A stretch of DNA of 64,000 nucleotides from Sporobacter sp963677825 (GCA_963677825.2 CAXXEF010000001.1:868001-932000); one strand, 5' to 3'; shown: positions 17,169 through 25,903, numbered from the stretch's first letter. The notes: generated by a model from the letters alone, not told the origin. Numbers and translations: made by a program.

Positions 17169-18104
17169 TCAGTTTGGTATCAAGCGGGCAGCCAGCATGT
17201 GCCAGCCGTCGCTTTGGCGCTCGGATATGCACTCAAGACCTGCCGATATCAACGCTGCGCGTACATTATCTTGGCGGCCGTCGATGATGCCTGAGCAAAT
17301 GAAAACGCCGTCCGGCTTCATCAACGCGCCGACACGAGGCGCAAGCGCGATGATCACGTCGGCGATGATATTGGCAAACACAATATCGTACTGTCGGCCG
17401 GCGGCGGCTTTGTCGAGTGTGCCGCCGGACAGGATGTCGCCCGTATATACGCGCAAGCGATCCTCGTCCAGCTCGTTGATGCGCGCATTATACCGGCAAA
17501 CGGCATCGGCATCGAGCGAGATGTCGCAGCATACGGCGTCCGGGCATCCGAGCAGCAGCGCCGCGACGGCTAAAATGCCGCTGCCGCAGCCGAGGTCGAG
17601 CACATGGCCGGCCGGATGGTTTTGCAGCTCCTGCAGGCACATCCGCGTTGACGCATGATCACCGGTACCAAACGCGTTTTGCGGCTCAATGCGCAAAATC
17701 GTCCGGCCGGCGGACGGCGGGTCAGGCTCCCACGCCGGTGCAATAAGCAGTTTTTCACCGATTTCAATCGGCTTGAAATACTGCTTCCAGTTATTGAGCC
17801 AGTCCTCATCCCGCACAGCACGGACTTCAAACGTCTGCGACGGCAGTGCCGCCCGTATACGCGCCAATTCCTCGCGACCGCCTGGCGAGTCTTCCAGATA
17901 AAACTGTACGTTTGAGCCGCCGCGCAAAGCGTCGAAAACAGTATCGTCAACAAAATCCCATGCGGTGGGGTTATCTTCTAAGGCAGCGCGCGTGGATGCC
18001 TCGTCGTTGATGACGAGGCCCTCGGTGCCGAGCGCTTCAAGCGCGTCGGTCAGCGTGTTTAACTGCTCGGGCGATACGGGCGCGGTAATTTCCAGCCAAT
18101 CCAT
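17169..18104 (-). CDS. prmA: ribosomal protein L11 methyltransferase
   Basis: 311 residues, full length. The N-terminal substrate domain contains EDWLNNWKQYFKPIEIG, and the conserved block RIEPQNAFGTGDHASTRMCL precedes SAM motif I VLDLGCGSGILAVAALLLG. VFANIIADVI gives the catalytic-loop region. It trimethylates L11 in the cytoplasm. GTGGAGG precedes the ATG. It is first of a three-gene minus-strand cluster, 60 bases ahead of the secreted deacetylase-like gene. Confidence 0.95.
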   Translation of the reverse strand: MDWLEITAPVSPEQLNTLTDALEALGTEGLVINDEASTRAALEDNPTAWDFVDDTVFDALRGGSNVQFYLEDSPGGREELARIRAALPSQTFEVRAVRDEDWLNNWKQYFKPIEIGEKLLIAPAWEPDPPSAGRTILRIEPQNAFGTGDHASTRMCLQELQNHPAGHVLDLGCGSGILAVAALLLGCPDAVCCDISLDADAVCRYNARINELDEDRLRVYTGDILSGGTLDKAAAGRQYDIVFANIIADVIIALAPRVGALMKPDGVFICSGIIDGRQDNVRAALISAGLECISERQSDGWHMLAARLIPN

Positions 18105-18125
18105 ATATCTGTAATGCCTCCACTA

Positions 18126-18166
18126 AATAAAAACGAGCCGCATGCACATGCATACACGGCCCGTTT
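18126..18166 (-). terminator. terminator of the cytidylate kinase-like gene
   Basis: AAACGAGCCG (18131-18140) pairs with CGGCCCGTTT (18157-18166) with one mismatch; TTTTTATTT follows on the minus strand. It ends just before the prmA start. Confidence 0.75.
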
Positions 18167-18191
18167 GATTGTGATGTCGTCACGCGGGCCG

Positions 18192-18824
18192 TTAAAGCGC
18201 TTTCGGTCCGACGCCGCGCGTTTCCAACAGTGCCATAATAACAGATACGGCACCGTCGACGCCGGTAAACGACGAATTGACGACGAGGTCGTAGTTATCG
18301 ACAATACCCCAACGCTGTCCCGTGTAATACCGATAGTAGTTGGCGCGGCTTTTGTCGATCTTGCGCACCTTATCTTCGGCACGCGTCGATGTAATATCAT
18401 ATTCCTTGACGGCGCGATCAACACGATCCTCAAAATTGCTGCGGACAAACACCTTGATGATCGACGGATCGTCGCGTAGTATATAGTCCGCGCTGCGCCC
18501 GACGATCACACAGTTCTCGCCGGACAGCTCCCGGATGACCTCTGTTTGCGCGAGATACGCCTTGTCGTTAACGGGGGTGTCAAAATACGCGGCTGTTTCG
18601 ATGCTGGGCATCGACGCTGCGGTATAAATGTTATACAGCAGACTGTTCGTCGCGTGTTCTTCATTTTTTTCAATAAACTCATATGACAATCCGCTTTTTG
18701 CTGCTGCCATTTGAATAATGGACTTATCATAAAAGGCAATGCCAAGCCGCTCGGCAAGCTTTTCGCCGACATGTCTGCCGCCGCTGCCGAACTCACGGCT
18801 GATCGTGATAATGTATTTGTCCAT
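18192..18824 (-). CDS. cytidylate kinase-like family protein
   Basis: 210 residues from the ATG at 18824, with GGAGGAG 3 bases before the intervening CGC; the frame extends upstream to 18902 without a ribosome site. The P-loop variant ITISREFGSGGRHVGEKLA is at the N-terminus, then AFYDKSIIQ, VIVGRSADYIL and VRKIDKSRANYYRYYTG (Arg-rich lid). This is the Cytidylate_kin2 group common in Clostridia, distinct from Cmk. It is predicted to phosphorylate a nucleoside monophosphate; the true substrate is unproven. Confidence 0.85.
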   Translation of the reverse strand: MDKYIITISREFGSGGRHVGEKLAERLGIAFYDKSIIQMAAAKSGLSYEFIEKNEEHATNSLLYNIYTAASMPSIETAAYFDTPVNDKAYLAQTEVIRELSGENCVIVGRSADYILRDDPSIIKVFVRSNFEDRVDRAVKEYDITSTRAEDKVRKIDKSRANYYRYYTGQRWGIVDNYDLVVNSSFTGVDGAVSVIMALLETRGVGPKAL

Positions 18825-18962
18825 GCGCTCCTCCGAATACTGCCGGCACGAGCTAATGCGCTGCCGGACCGACAATGACGAACTATTGCAGTTTACGGTC
18901 ATATCATACCATAGTTCGTCCTTTTTTCAAACGGATTTTTATTGATGAGCAGACAAAACTGC

Positions 18963-18991
18963 TTTACAATCAATCGTCGTTCCTATACTAT
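18963..18991 (+). promoter_or_regulatory. probable promoter of the homocysteine methyltransferase operon
   Basis: TTTACA (18963-18968) and TACTAT (18986-18991), 17 bases apart, about 35 bases before the start codon. The leader is too short for a SAM or B12 riboswitch and none is seen. Confidence 0.5.
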
Positions 18992-19025
18992 TAATTATAG
19001 CATTTTCCAAGGAGAGGTGTTAACG

Positions 19026-20261
19026 ATGCTCAATCAACTGTTCAAGCGCGATTTCGTCATTTTCGACCACGGCTTCGGCTGGATGCTGTTCAGCCGCGGC
19101 CTGAAGCCGGGACAGCGTCCGGATATTATGAATATAACAGCACCGGAAATCATTGAGGAGATCAATCGCGAAGCCGTCGCAGCCGGCAGCGATATTGTCT
19201 GTACCAACACATTCGGCGCCAACGCTAAAACGCTCTCCGGAAGCGGCTATACGCCGGAGGAGATCATCAGCGCCGCCGTTACCATTACGAAACGCGCGAC
19301 AGCCGGTAAGGCGCTGACCGCGTTTGACACCGGGCCGATCGGCGAATTTATCACCCCGTTCGGCACCTTGTCGTTTGACGAATCGTATGAATTATACCGC
19401 CAGCAGGCCGTCGCCGCCGAAAAAGCCGGTGCCGACCTTATCGCCGTGGAAACGATGAGCGATCTGATGGAGGTCAAAGCTGTCATGCTGGCCGTCAAAG
19501 AGAACACCAGTCTGCCGATCCTCGTGATGATGACGTTCGATAAAAGCGGACGTACCTTCACCGGTTGCCTGCCGGAAAGCTTTGCCATCACCGCCGAGCG
19601 ACTCGGCGCCACCGCCGTCGGCATTAACTGTTCGCTCGGGCCGGACGAAATCTATCCGATCGCCGAACGGCTCGTCAAGGCGACGACACTGCCCGTCGTC
19701 ATCAAGCCGAACGCAGGGCTGCCCAACGCCGACACCGGCGGCTACGATATTCCAGCTGCGGAATTTGCCCGTCAGATGGCTCGCTATGCCGCGCTTGGTG
19801 TCAAGATCGTCGGCGGCTGCTGCGGCACAACACCGGAGTACGTCCGCGAGATCAAAAAAACGTTCAGCACGCTCAAACCCGGTGTTGTCGAACGCGACGC
19901 GTCTGAGCGTGTGTGTACAGCGCTGACGACCGAGCGCATCGACGGCTTCACGCCGTTACCGGCTGCGGATGTTAAAACCTCGGTAGACGATATCGCCGAG
20001 GACGCACTGGAGCAGGCCGACGACGGCATGCGTATCCTGACCGTTCGCCTGCCGGCCGACTTCTCCGAGGAGGACGCCGTCGACGTCATTCAGGCCATCC
20101 AGAGCCAAAGCAGTAAACCGCTTTATATCGAATCGCCCAATCCGGCTGTTTTATCGTCGGCGCTGCGCGCCGTGACGGGCACGGCCGCTGCAGGCTGTCC
20201 GTCGTGCCCCGGCGGCAAACTTGCTGAAATCGCCAACTTATACGGCGCTGTGACGCTTTAA
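19026..20261 (+). CDS. homocysteine S-methyltransferase family protein
   Basis: 411 residues from the ATG at 19026 with GGAGAGGTG upstream. The N-terminal 280 residues form the homocysteine-binding barrel of MetH: CTNTFGAN, VGINCS (first Zn cysteine) and VGGCCGTTPEY (the other two). The opening motif, normally DGAMGTML, reads DHGFGWML here. Residues 320-411 (VIQAIQSQSSKPLYIESPNP) resemble the beginning of a pterin-binding barrel but stop short, and no cobalamin domain follows. It probably uses an S-methyl donor or partner proteins; the donor is unknown. First gene of a three-gene operon. Confidence 0.82.
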   Translation: MLNQLFKRDFVIFDHGFGWMLFSRGLKPGQRPDIMNITAPEIIEEINREAVAAGSDIVCTNTFGANAKTLSGSGYTPEEIISAAVTITKRATAGKALTAFDTGPIGEFITPFGTLSFDESYELYRQQAVAAEKAGADLIAVETMSDLMEVKAVMLAVKENTSLPILVMMTFDKSGRTFTGCLPESFAITAERLGATAVGINCSLGPDEIYPIAERLVKATTLPVVIKPNAGLPNADTGGYDIPAAEFARQMARYAALGVKIVGGCCGTTPEYVREIKKTFSTLKPGVVERDASERVCTALTTERIDGFTPLPAADVKTSVDDIAEDALEQADDGMRILTVRLPADFSEEDAVDVIQAIQSQSSKPLYIESPNPAVLSSALRAVTGTAAAGCPSCPGGKLAEIANLYGAVTL

Positions 20262-20284
20262 GCTACCACTACAGGAGATCAACC

Positions 20285-21520
20285 GTGACAAACAACGCAT
20301 TTTTACCGGCCAACATTCTGCTCCCGAGCGGCATCGACATGACGAAATGGAGCGTTGTCGCCTGCGACCAGTTCACCTCCGAACGTTCGTACTGGGATCG
20401 TGTGACCGAAACTGTCGGCGCGTCCCCGTCGACGCTTAAACTCATCGTTCCGGAGGCATACCTTGACGAGACCGACCCCGTCGCCTCCGCCGTCAAGATC
20501 GGCGAGACGATGGATACATACCTCCAGCAAGGATTGTTTCAAAGCCTCGATAGCTCATACGTCTACATCGAACGCACCGTTTCAGACGGGCAAGTCCGCC
20601 GCGGGCTCGTCGGCATGATTGATCTGGACGCGTACGACTACACGCCCGGCGCGGATAGTCTCGTGCGCGCGAGTGAAAAGACCATCGTTACGCGCCTGCC
20701 GGCGCGCGTGGAAACACGTCGCAAGGCGCCGCTGGAACTGCCGCACATTATGGCGCTTATAAACGATGCTGAGTTTACCGTTATTGAGCCTCTGACTGAG
20801 ATTTCGGACCGCCTGGAAGCCGTTTACGATTTTGAGTTGATGGAAAACGGCGGACGCGTGCGCGGCTGGCGCGTCACCGGCGAAGACGCCACTGCTCTAA
20901 CGGCCCGGCTTTCAGCGCTCACCGGCACGGTCGGCGTACAGATGGTCATCGGTGACGGCAACCATTCGCTCGCTGCTGCCAAGAACCTCTGGGATGAGCT
21001 CAAGCCGTCATTGACCGTCGCCGAGCGCGACGTCCATCCTGCGCGGTTCGCGCTGGCCGAGCTGAACAACATCTACGACACGTCGATCGGCTTTGAACCG
21101 ATCCACCGTCTTATTACCGGTGTTGACGCAGCTGAACTGCTCGCCGCGCTCGATCAGCGCTTCGACAGTGGTGACGGCACCGCCTACACGCTGCAAACCG
21201 TCTCGGCGGCCGGTGTCGGCCGTCTGACGGCAAAAGCGTCTGACGTCGGTTCGTTCATCGCCGCGCTCCAGTCTTTTCTGGACGATTACGCCGCCGAGCA
21301 CGGCGCGTCTATTGACTACATCCACGGCGACGCCTCCCTGCTCACGCTTGGGGCACAGCCGGACGCTGTCGGCTTGTTAATGCCGTCACTCGACAAATCA
21401 GATTTTTTTGCCACCGTCATCCAAGGCGGCGTCTTTCCCAAAAAAAGCTTTTCCATCGGCAGCGCGCGCGACAAGCGGTACTATCTCGAATGCCGCGCCA
21501 TCCGCCCGAACATTATTTAA
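20285..21520 (+). CDS. DUF1015 / SerK-like protein
   Basis: 411 residues, starting at GTG with AGGAGATC upstream. SVVACDQFTSERSYWDRV near the N-terminus and VIGDGNHSLAAAKNLWDEL in the middle are the hallmarks of DUF1015; the archaeal member SerK is an ADP-dependent serine kinase. If this one is also a serine kinase it would make O-phosphoserine, which fits loosely with the sulfur amino acid enzyme 23 bases upstream. This functional link is inference. Confidence 0.8.
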   Translation: MTNNAFLPANILLPSGIDMTKWSVVACDQFTSERSYWDRVTETVGASPSTLKLIVPEAYLDETDPVASAVKIGETMDTYLQQGLFQSLDSSYVYIERTVSDGQVRRGLVGMIDLDAYDYTPGADSLVRASEKTIVTRLPARVETRRKAPLELPHIMALINDAEFTVIEPLTEISDRLEAVYDFELMENGGRVRGWRVTGEDATALTARLSALTGTVGVQMVIGDGNHSLAAAKNLWDELKPSLTVAERDVHPARFALAELNNIYDTSIGFEPIHRLITGVDAAELLAALDQRFDSGDGTAYTLQTVSAAGVGRLTAKASDVGSFIAALQSFLDDYAAEHGASIDYIHGDASLLTLGAQPDAVGLLMPSLDKSDFFATVIQGGVFPKKSFSIGSARDKRYYLECRAIRPNII

Positions 21521-21533
21521 GGAGGACCTTCTT

Positions 21534-21896
21534 ATGACCTTTTGCTGGTGCACCGTTATCGTCAAAAACATGGACGAATCGGTCAAATTCTATCAGGATG
21601 TGCTCGGCCTCACGCTCACAAACCGCTTTCAGCCGATGCCGGGTACGGAGCTTGCGTTCTTCGACGCCGGTACGGCGCAACTGGAGCTTGTCTGCAACGG
21701 CGAGAGCCCGAAAGCTGTCACCGGCGACGCCGTCTCGCTTGGTTTCGACGTCCCCTCGCTCGACGCGGCGCTTAAAATGGTACAGGATAAGGGGCTTGCG
21801 GTCCTCGGCGGCCCGGTTGAGCATCCGACCGTCAAATTCTTCTTCATTCAGGACCCGAACGGCTTGAAAATTCAGCTCAAAGAATCGATCGGATAG
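21534..21896 (+). CDS. VOC-superfamily (glyoxalase-like) protein
   Basis: 120 residues from the ATG at 21534 with AAGGAGGA upstream. One betaalphabeta-betabetabeta module: VKNMDESVKFYQDVLGLTL, ELAFFDAGTAQLELV, and the closing FFFIQDPNGLKIQLKE. The DPNG(x)KIQL end with Glu is the usual metal-ligand strand. It is likely a dimeric metalloenzyme or a resistance/binding protein of unknown ligand. Last gene of the operon, 13 bases after the DUF1015 gene. Confidence 0.85.
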   Translation: MTFCWCTVIVKNMDESVKFYQDVLGLTLTNRFQPMPGTELAFFDAGTAQLELVCNGESPKAVTGDAVSLGFDVPSLDAALKMVQDKGLAVLGGPVEHPTVKFFFIQDPNGLKIQLKESIG

Positions 21897-21955
21897 CGCT
21901 CTCTCATCAAACTACAGCGTTTGCGTCAAGCGGCCGAACGCCTTGCGGCACATGC

Positions 21956-21990
21956 AATAACCGGCTGCTAAAAGCAGCCGGTTATTTTTT
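21956..21990 (+). terminator. bidirectional terminator before murI
   Basis: A perfect 13-bp stem (21956-21968 with 21974-21986), loop TAAAA, followed by TTTTT on the plus strand. It separates the converging VOC and murI genes. Confidence 0.9.
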
Positions 21991-22007
21991 TGAACTGTTA
22001 TTCAATG

Positions 22008-22787
22008 TTAGTCCATGGCTCTTTCATCAAGCTGACGGAGCAGCCGTGCATATTTATCGAGCGATACCGGATCCGTCACGTCTTCGCCGGACTGAATATA
22101 CGTGATCTCCCCCGCTCCGCCGCCTTTAAATCCGTGCGCGCGGATCGTCGCCTCAAGCTTTGCGACGGTACCGGCGTTGCCGTCCAGCACGTCGATATCG
22201 CCGCCGACGAATTGCTGCACAAGCGACTTATAATAGATGAAATGCGTACACCCGAGCACGACGGCTTTGTACTGGCTGAGCTCGTAGGGTGCAAGCTTGT
22301 CGTGCAAATACGTGCGAATCGTCTGCTCGTCGAATACGAGGTTTTCGGCGAAGCCAACAAGCTCCTGCAGCGGCAAAAGATCGACGATATCCTCCGCGTC
22401 CAGGCGTGTGATGAGCCGTTTAAGCTTGTCCTCTCGCAGCGCGAGCTGCGTCGCCGTAACCAGGATACGCTTGTCCTTATGATTTTCTACCGCCGGTTTT
22501 ACAGCCGGCTCCATACCGATGATCGGCAGAGCGTATGTGCGCCGGAGATCTTCGACCGCGACGCTCGTGGCCGTATTGCACGCGACGACGAGCACCTCGG
22601 CCCCGCGGCGGACAAGGTTATCGGCGGCAGCAAAAACACACGCGCGCACCTGCTCTTTGGGCTTGTCGCCGTAGGGCACGTTGCGCGTATCGTCGTAGTA
22701 GATGTAATCTGCACCGTCGATCCGACGGAGCGCTTCGTGTAGTACGGTCAGTCCGCCGATGCCGGAGTCAAAAAAACCGATCTGCAT
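22008..22787 (-). CDS. murI: glutamate racemase
   Basis: 259 residues. IGFFDSGIGGLTVLHEA at the start, VACNTATSVAV (first catalytic Cys) and VLGCTHFIYY (second catalytic Cys) are all present. It converts L- to D-glutamate for peptidoglycan. GAGGTG precedes the ATG. It is monocistronic; the upstream stretch 22788-22996 leads into tRNA-Arg with no gene. Confidence 0.95.
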   Translation of the reverse strand: MQIGFFDSGIGGLTVLHEALRRIDGADYIYYDDTRNVPYGDKPKEQVRACVFAAADNLVRRGAEVLVVACNTATSVAVEDLRRTYALPIIGMEPAVKPAVENHKDKRILVTATQLALREDKLKRLITRLDAEDIVDLLPLQELVGFAENLVFDEQTIRTYLHDKLAPYELSQYKAVVLGCTHFIYYKSLVQQFVGGDIDVLDGNAGTVAKLEATIRAHGFKGGGAGEITYIQSGEDVTDPVSLDKYARLLRQLDERAMD

Positions 22788-22996
22788 AGATTGGACACCT
22801 CGTATGTAGGGATAGTGCGGTTATACCCGCTCCATCAAGCATTTTTGACAGATTTTGAATTCATCATACCCACGCGCAGACGATCTGTCAATACAAGCAG
22901 CGCCGGGCGTACGCCGAATCGCTTGACACGCCGTGATGGATGGGCTAGAATTGTTGCGTCCGTCTCGGCGCTCGCCGGCGAGACAAAGCCTTATAA

Positions 22997-23072
22997 GCCC
23001 CCGTAGCTCAGTGGATAGAGCATTCGCCTCCTAAGCGAAGGGTCGGACGTTCGAATCGTCTCGGGGGTGCCA
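22997..23072 (+). tRNA. tRNA-Arg (CCU)
   Basis: 76 bases including encoded CCA. The acceptor GCCCCCG pairs with CGGGGGT and the discriminator is G. The anticodon stem TTCGC/GCGAA holds the loop CTCCTAA, giving anticodon CCT. The T loop is TTCGAAT. Its last 43 bases recur, degenerate, at 23631 and 26073, showing that its 3' end has served as an integration site. Confidence 0.96.
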
Positions 23073-23106
23073 AACGCTGAAATCCACACGGATTTCAGCG
23101 TTTTTT
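23073..23106 (+). terminator. terminator of tRNA-Arg
   Basis: A perfect 13-bp stem (23073-23085 with 23090-23102), loop ACAC, followed by TTTTC. It abuts the tRNA CCA end. Confidence 0.9.
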
Positions 23107-23203
23107 CTATAAAACGTTGATTTTTAAGATGTTTACATCTGTGCGTCGGTGGATTATAAGCCCACTAGTGTGCGGACTTAGGTTTGAGAAGGAGATGTTC
23201 ATA

Positions 23204-23602
23204 ATGAGAAAAGAAATCATTCATATTGATGGTATTCCTAAAAGCGATCTGCCCTTGAGCCTTGTCGTAAAGGCCGGAGAATTTTTGTATCTGACCAGTC
23301 AGCTTTCCTGTAATTTGTTAACCGGTGAGAGAATGAAGGGCTCAATTCAACAACAAACCCGAAACACTTTGGAGAATATTAAATACTTGTTGGAGCATGC
23401 AAATTCTTCAATGGATAATGTGATTGATGTTACCATATACATGCGCAACCTTGACAGCTTTTCAGCAATGAATGACGTCTATATGGAATACTTCAAATCA
23501 GGCGAGGCGCCTGCTCGCGTTACCGTTAGGGCGGAATCTCCGCTTGAAGACGTAGATATTGAGATTAAGGTAACAGCTTTAGTGAACGATCTTAGCAGAT
23601 AA
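23204..23602 (+). CDS. RidA/YjgF-family protein
   Basis: 132 residues from the ATG at 23204, 9 bases after GGAG. GEFLYLTSQLS, RNTLENIKYLLEHANSSMDNVIDVTIYMRN and EAPARVTVRAESPLEDVDIEIKVTAL match RidA. The conserved Arg for substrate carboxylate binding (APARVTV) is present, so enamine/imine deaminase activity is plausible. It is AT-richer than the core genes and lies between the intact tRNA-Arg and its first degenerate copy, so it appears to be island cargo. Confidence 0.88.
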   Translation: MRKEIIHIDGIPKSDLPLSLVVKAGEFLYLTSQLSCNLLTGERMKGSIQQQTRNTLENIKYLLEHANSSMDNVIDVTIYMRNLDSFSAMNDVYMEYFKSGEAPARVTVRAESPLEDVDIEIKVTALVNDLSR

Positions 23603-23630
23603 GTCTTAGAAATTTGGTGTTACGCATACT

Positions 23631-23704
23631 CCTAAGCGACGAGTCGGACGTTTAAATCGTCTCAAGGGCGCCAAAGCGCCGAAAACAGATCGTTTTCGGC
23701 GCTT
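23631..23704 (+). repeat. degenerate tRNA-Arg 3' end plus hairpin (attachment-site relic 1)
   Basis: Bases 23631-23673 match the last 43 bases of tRNA-Arg at 36 of 43 positions, ending in the same CCA. A terminator-like stem follows directly (23674-23686 with 23692-23704), as it does after the intact tRNA but with a different sequence. The 5' half of the tRNA is missing. This is the footprint left by integration into the tRNA 3' end. Confidence 0.85.
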
Positions 23705-23852
23705 CTTCTTTAACACGGATTGTCAGGTTATATCATAAATGCTTTGCTAATTTGTCACATCCGTTCGGCATTGATAATTCCAGTATTTAGTTGTAAACTG
23801 TATAAAAAAGGGCCTGACCAATTTTGATAAAACGAACCGAGGCTTTTAACTA

Positions 23853-24368
23853 ATGAAAAAATGTTATATAGTCCTAGCGGCTGTTATTACGCTGGTCTTA
23901 GCACTGTCGGTCATAGTAACTGTATCTAACAACTCGTCTAGAGCCTTAAAAAGTGAAGATAATAAGATTTCGCTGTTTGTAGATGCCTATGGTGTCATGA
24001 TTGAATCTCTCGCCGAGGAAAATCTTTTACTGGAATTTGAGGCTGCAGAATTTTCAGAAGAGACTTTATGGTATGCGTTGTCTCAAGAAAATATGGAACT
24101 ACTTGCAAGTAAACTTGAGGACATATACCCGTATTCGTTTTCAATAACTTATGGGAATGACTGGGTAACTGCCCCTACGAGTGATGATATAGCACGAATA
24201 TACCTTTTTATTTCCCCAGATTACAATGGATTTAATAAGGTTAAAATTGAAGGATTCATAAATAACCATACAAATCCTGTGGATATGTACTATACTTACC
24301 GAAATGGCTTGTGGGCGTTAGTGGATGCAGAAGTTCTTTATCCAGATTGGAGCGTACCGCAAATCTGA
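23853..24368 (+). CDS. exported or membrane-anchored hypothetical protein
   Basis: 171 residues. An N-terminal hydrophobic segment (residues 4-26, IVLAAVITLVLALSVIVTV) follows MKKC and acts as a signal or anchor. The rest is acidic and soluble, ending in YRNGLWALVDAEVLYPDW. I recognise no family. The AT-rich composition and position between tRNA-Arg relics suggest it was acquired horizontally. The ribosome site is weak (CCGAGG about 13 bases upstream). Confidence 0.6.
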   Translation: MKKCYIVLAAVITLVLALSVIVTVSNNSSRALKSEDNKISLFVDAYGVMIESLAEENLLLEFEAAEFSEETLWYALSQENMELLASKLEDIYPYSFSITYGNDWVTAPTSDDIARIYLFISPDYNGFNKVKIEGFINNHTNPVDMYYTYRNGLWALVDAEVLYPDWSVPQI

Positions 24369-24413
24369 GAAGCAGAATTAGCCGATCGCGGTTTAATAAG
24401 TGAGCGAAAAAGC

Positions 24414-24461
24414 AACTCTCGAAGTCACTATCGTTTAGTAAACTTCGAGAGTTTCTTTCTC
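24414..24461 (+). terminator. terminator after the exported protein gene
   Basis: A perfect 11-bp stem AACTCTCGAAG/CTTCGAGAGTT (24414-24424 with 24443-24453), 18-base loop, then TCTTTCT. Confidence 0.8.
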
Positions 24462-24530
24462 TCTTGCCCCCCAGAACGAGACCAATTGTCTTTAACGATA
24501 AGACGTGGTAATATGCGTCAACGTCGACCT

Positions 24531-24630
24531 TCAGAATGTCATCGACAGCTGCGCGCCGCCGCGCATATGGACGAAAACGATCATTTCGTCGCCGCTATGA
24601 CCGTTGACGGCGCTGATTGTCACGTCAAAG
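24531..24630 (-). pseudogene. possible GC-rich gene fragment
   Basis: A minus-strand frame of 33 codons encoding FDVTISAVNGHSGDEMIV and ending in AQLSMTF stops at 24531. Its GC-rich codon use contrasts with the AT-rich genes on both sides. It has no start or ribosome site and the upstream frame is broken. I cannot name the parent gene; this is a tentative relic. Confidence 0.3.
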
Positions 24631-24684
24631 GTCTTAAAGCCCGCCACGCATTATACGTGACGCTCAGAGTTATAGACTGGAATC

Positions 24685-25596
24685 CTAGCTGTGTGTATTG
24701 ACTTTAATACTCACGTTATCAGTTGACTTCTCTTTTACCCAATCACGAAGTATTCCTTCAGAAAACCCTGTTTCTCCAAATATTACGGTATCCGGTTTCA
24801 AAATGATCTCTGTCCCCGAAGTGCGTGACGAATCACTTATCTGTAGGTCATGCTGGGCAATGCCTCGTATATAGTCCTGTTGAAATCGGTTGCCACCCCT
24901 GTCGACGGTTATATGCAAGGATTCACATAAAGAGTTAACGGTTTGCATACCAGCTTGCTCAAGGTCGCCCATTTGACTGTATTCTGCATTTGTAATCGGA
25001 CTCCCGGCTAATATTTTGTCCAGTACAGCTTTACTCGCTTTCAAATCTTTAGACAAGGGAATACCTCTTCCGTTATCGCCAATTTTTACTCTGCTTCCGG
25101 GCAGAAACGTTACCTCGATATTGGTGCAGAATCCCGCTTTAGCCTCTTCAAGGGACTGTTTTATAACTTCATAGATTAATTGATGCATATCATACTGCAG
25201 ATCTTTCGCGTTCTCCGTTTCCATATTAATCCTCCTTTTATCAATATCGGGCACAGTATACTCAGGTACTGTGTAGGACGTTAGGTATTTCCTAACTGTG
25301 CTTGGCCTTGAGCCAAAAATTTGTATAAACGCACGCGTAAATCCTTCATGTGAATCAAACGCATACATCAGTGCCACATCAAGAACCTTATGTCCTTCCA
25401 GAAGAGAAACAACAGCATGTTGCAGTTTACGAATTCGAATATATCCAGTAACTGGCATTCCCACTGTTTCAGAAAACAACTTACTAAAATAGAAGGGGCT
25501 GTATCCTGATATTTCCGCCAGATCACTCAGGCAGATTTTTTCCCGAATATTGGTTTCAACATAAGCCAATGCCTTCTCCAGTATGCCATTGTCCAT
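24685..25596 (-). CDS. AraC-type DNA-binding domain fused to a degenerate GyrB-like ATPase domain
   Basis: 303 residues. Residues 1-105 are an AraC/XylS double helix-turn-helix (CLSDLAEISGYSPFYFSKLF, then YAFDSHEGFTRAFIQIFG). Residues 130-303 follow the N-terminal GHKL ATPase of DNA gyrase B: QLIYEVIKQSLEEAKAGFC, DNGRGIPLSKD, TVNSLCESL and a GTEIILKPD strand. The gyrase Asn that binds Mg appears as Gln (EVIKQS), and the glycine-rich lid GGLHGVG is reduced to GDLEQAG. It therefore probably binds ATP poorly or uses the fold for sensing or protein contact. AraC proteins usually carry a ligand domain, so this is a ligand-domain swap. Confidence 0.8.
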   Translation of the reverse strand: MDNGILEKALAYVETNIREKICLSDLAEISGYSPFYFSKLFSETVGMPVTGYIRIRKLQHAVVSLLEGHKVLDVALMYAFDSHEGFTRAFIQIFGSRPSTVRKYLTSYTVPEYTVPDIDKRRINMETENAKDLQYDMHQLIYEVIKQSLEEAKAGFCTNIEVTFLPGSRVKIGDNGRGIPLSKDLKASKAVLDKILAGSPITNAEYSQMGDLEQAGMQTVNSLCESLHITVDRGGNRFQQDYIRGIAQHDLQISDSSRTSGTEIILKPDTVIFGETGFSEGILRDWVKEKSTDNVSIKVNTHS

Positions 25597-25617
25597 ACTT
25601 GCTCACCTCACAATGCA

Positions 25618-25636
25618 ATTATAGCACTGATGCTAT
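25618..25636 (-). promoter_or_regulatory. -10 element and inverted repeat upstream of the AraC-GyrB gene
   Basis: Minus-strand TATAAT (25618-25623) lies 22 bases before the start codon. ATAGCACTGATGCTAT (25621-25636) is a perfect 6-4-6 inverted repeat overlapping it, a candidate operator. No convincing -35 is seen. Confidence 0.45.
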
Positions 25637-25873
25637 CGGAGTTCTTGACTTCATATATCATATTTTACAGAATGATTGGATTACCCGCCGCCCCGTTGGT
25701 GTCATAGCCGGCATCAGCAGCGCCAGTGCGAGTCATAGTATCAAAAACAAACTTGACAACTCTTTTATAGCATCATCTGACGTTTTGTTAGTTTTATTTT
25801 CATTCTCATTCCCCTACCTTTTAAAGCTTGCTGAAAATTACATACAGTATAGTCATATTAATGAATTTTGGCA

Positions 25874-25903
25874 CAAAAAAAGTGCCGATGGCATCATCGG
25901 CAC
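25874..25903 (-). terminator. minus-strand hairpin in a gene-poor islet
   Basis: GTGCCGATG (25882-25890) and CATCGGCAC (25895-25903) form a perfect 9-bp stem, with seven T following on the minus strand. The surrounding stretch 25637-26072 holds no gene I can support; it is AT-rich, apparently eroded DNA between the AraC-GyrB gene and the second tRNA-Arg relic. Confidence 0.6.

Noticed and set aside
18903..19025. Possible SAM or cobalamin riboswitch ahead of the homocysteine methyltransferase
   Set aside because: The leader after the likely promoter is only a few tens of bases, too short for either.
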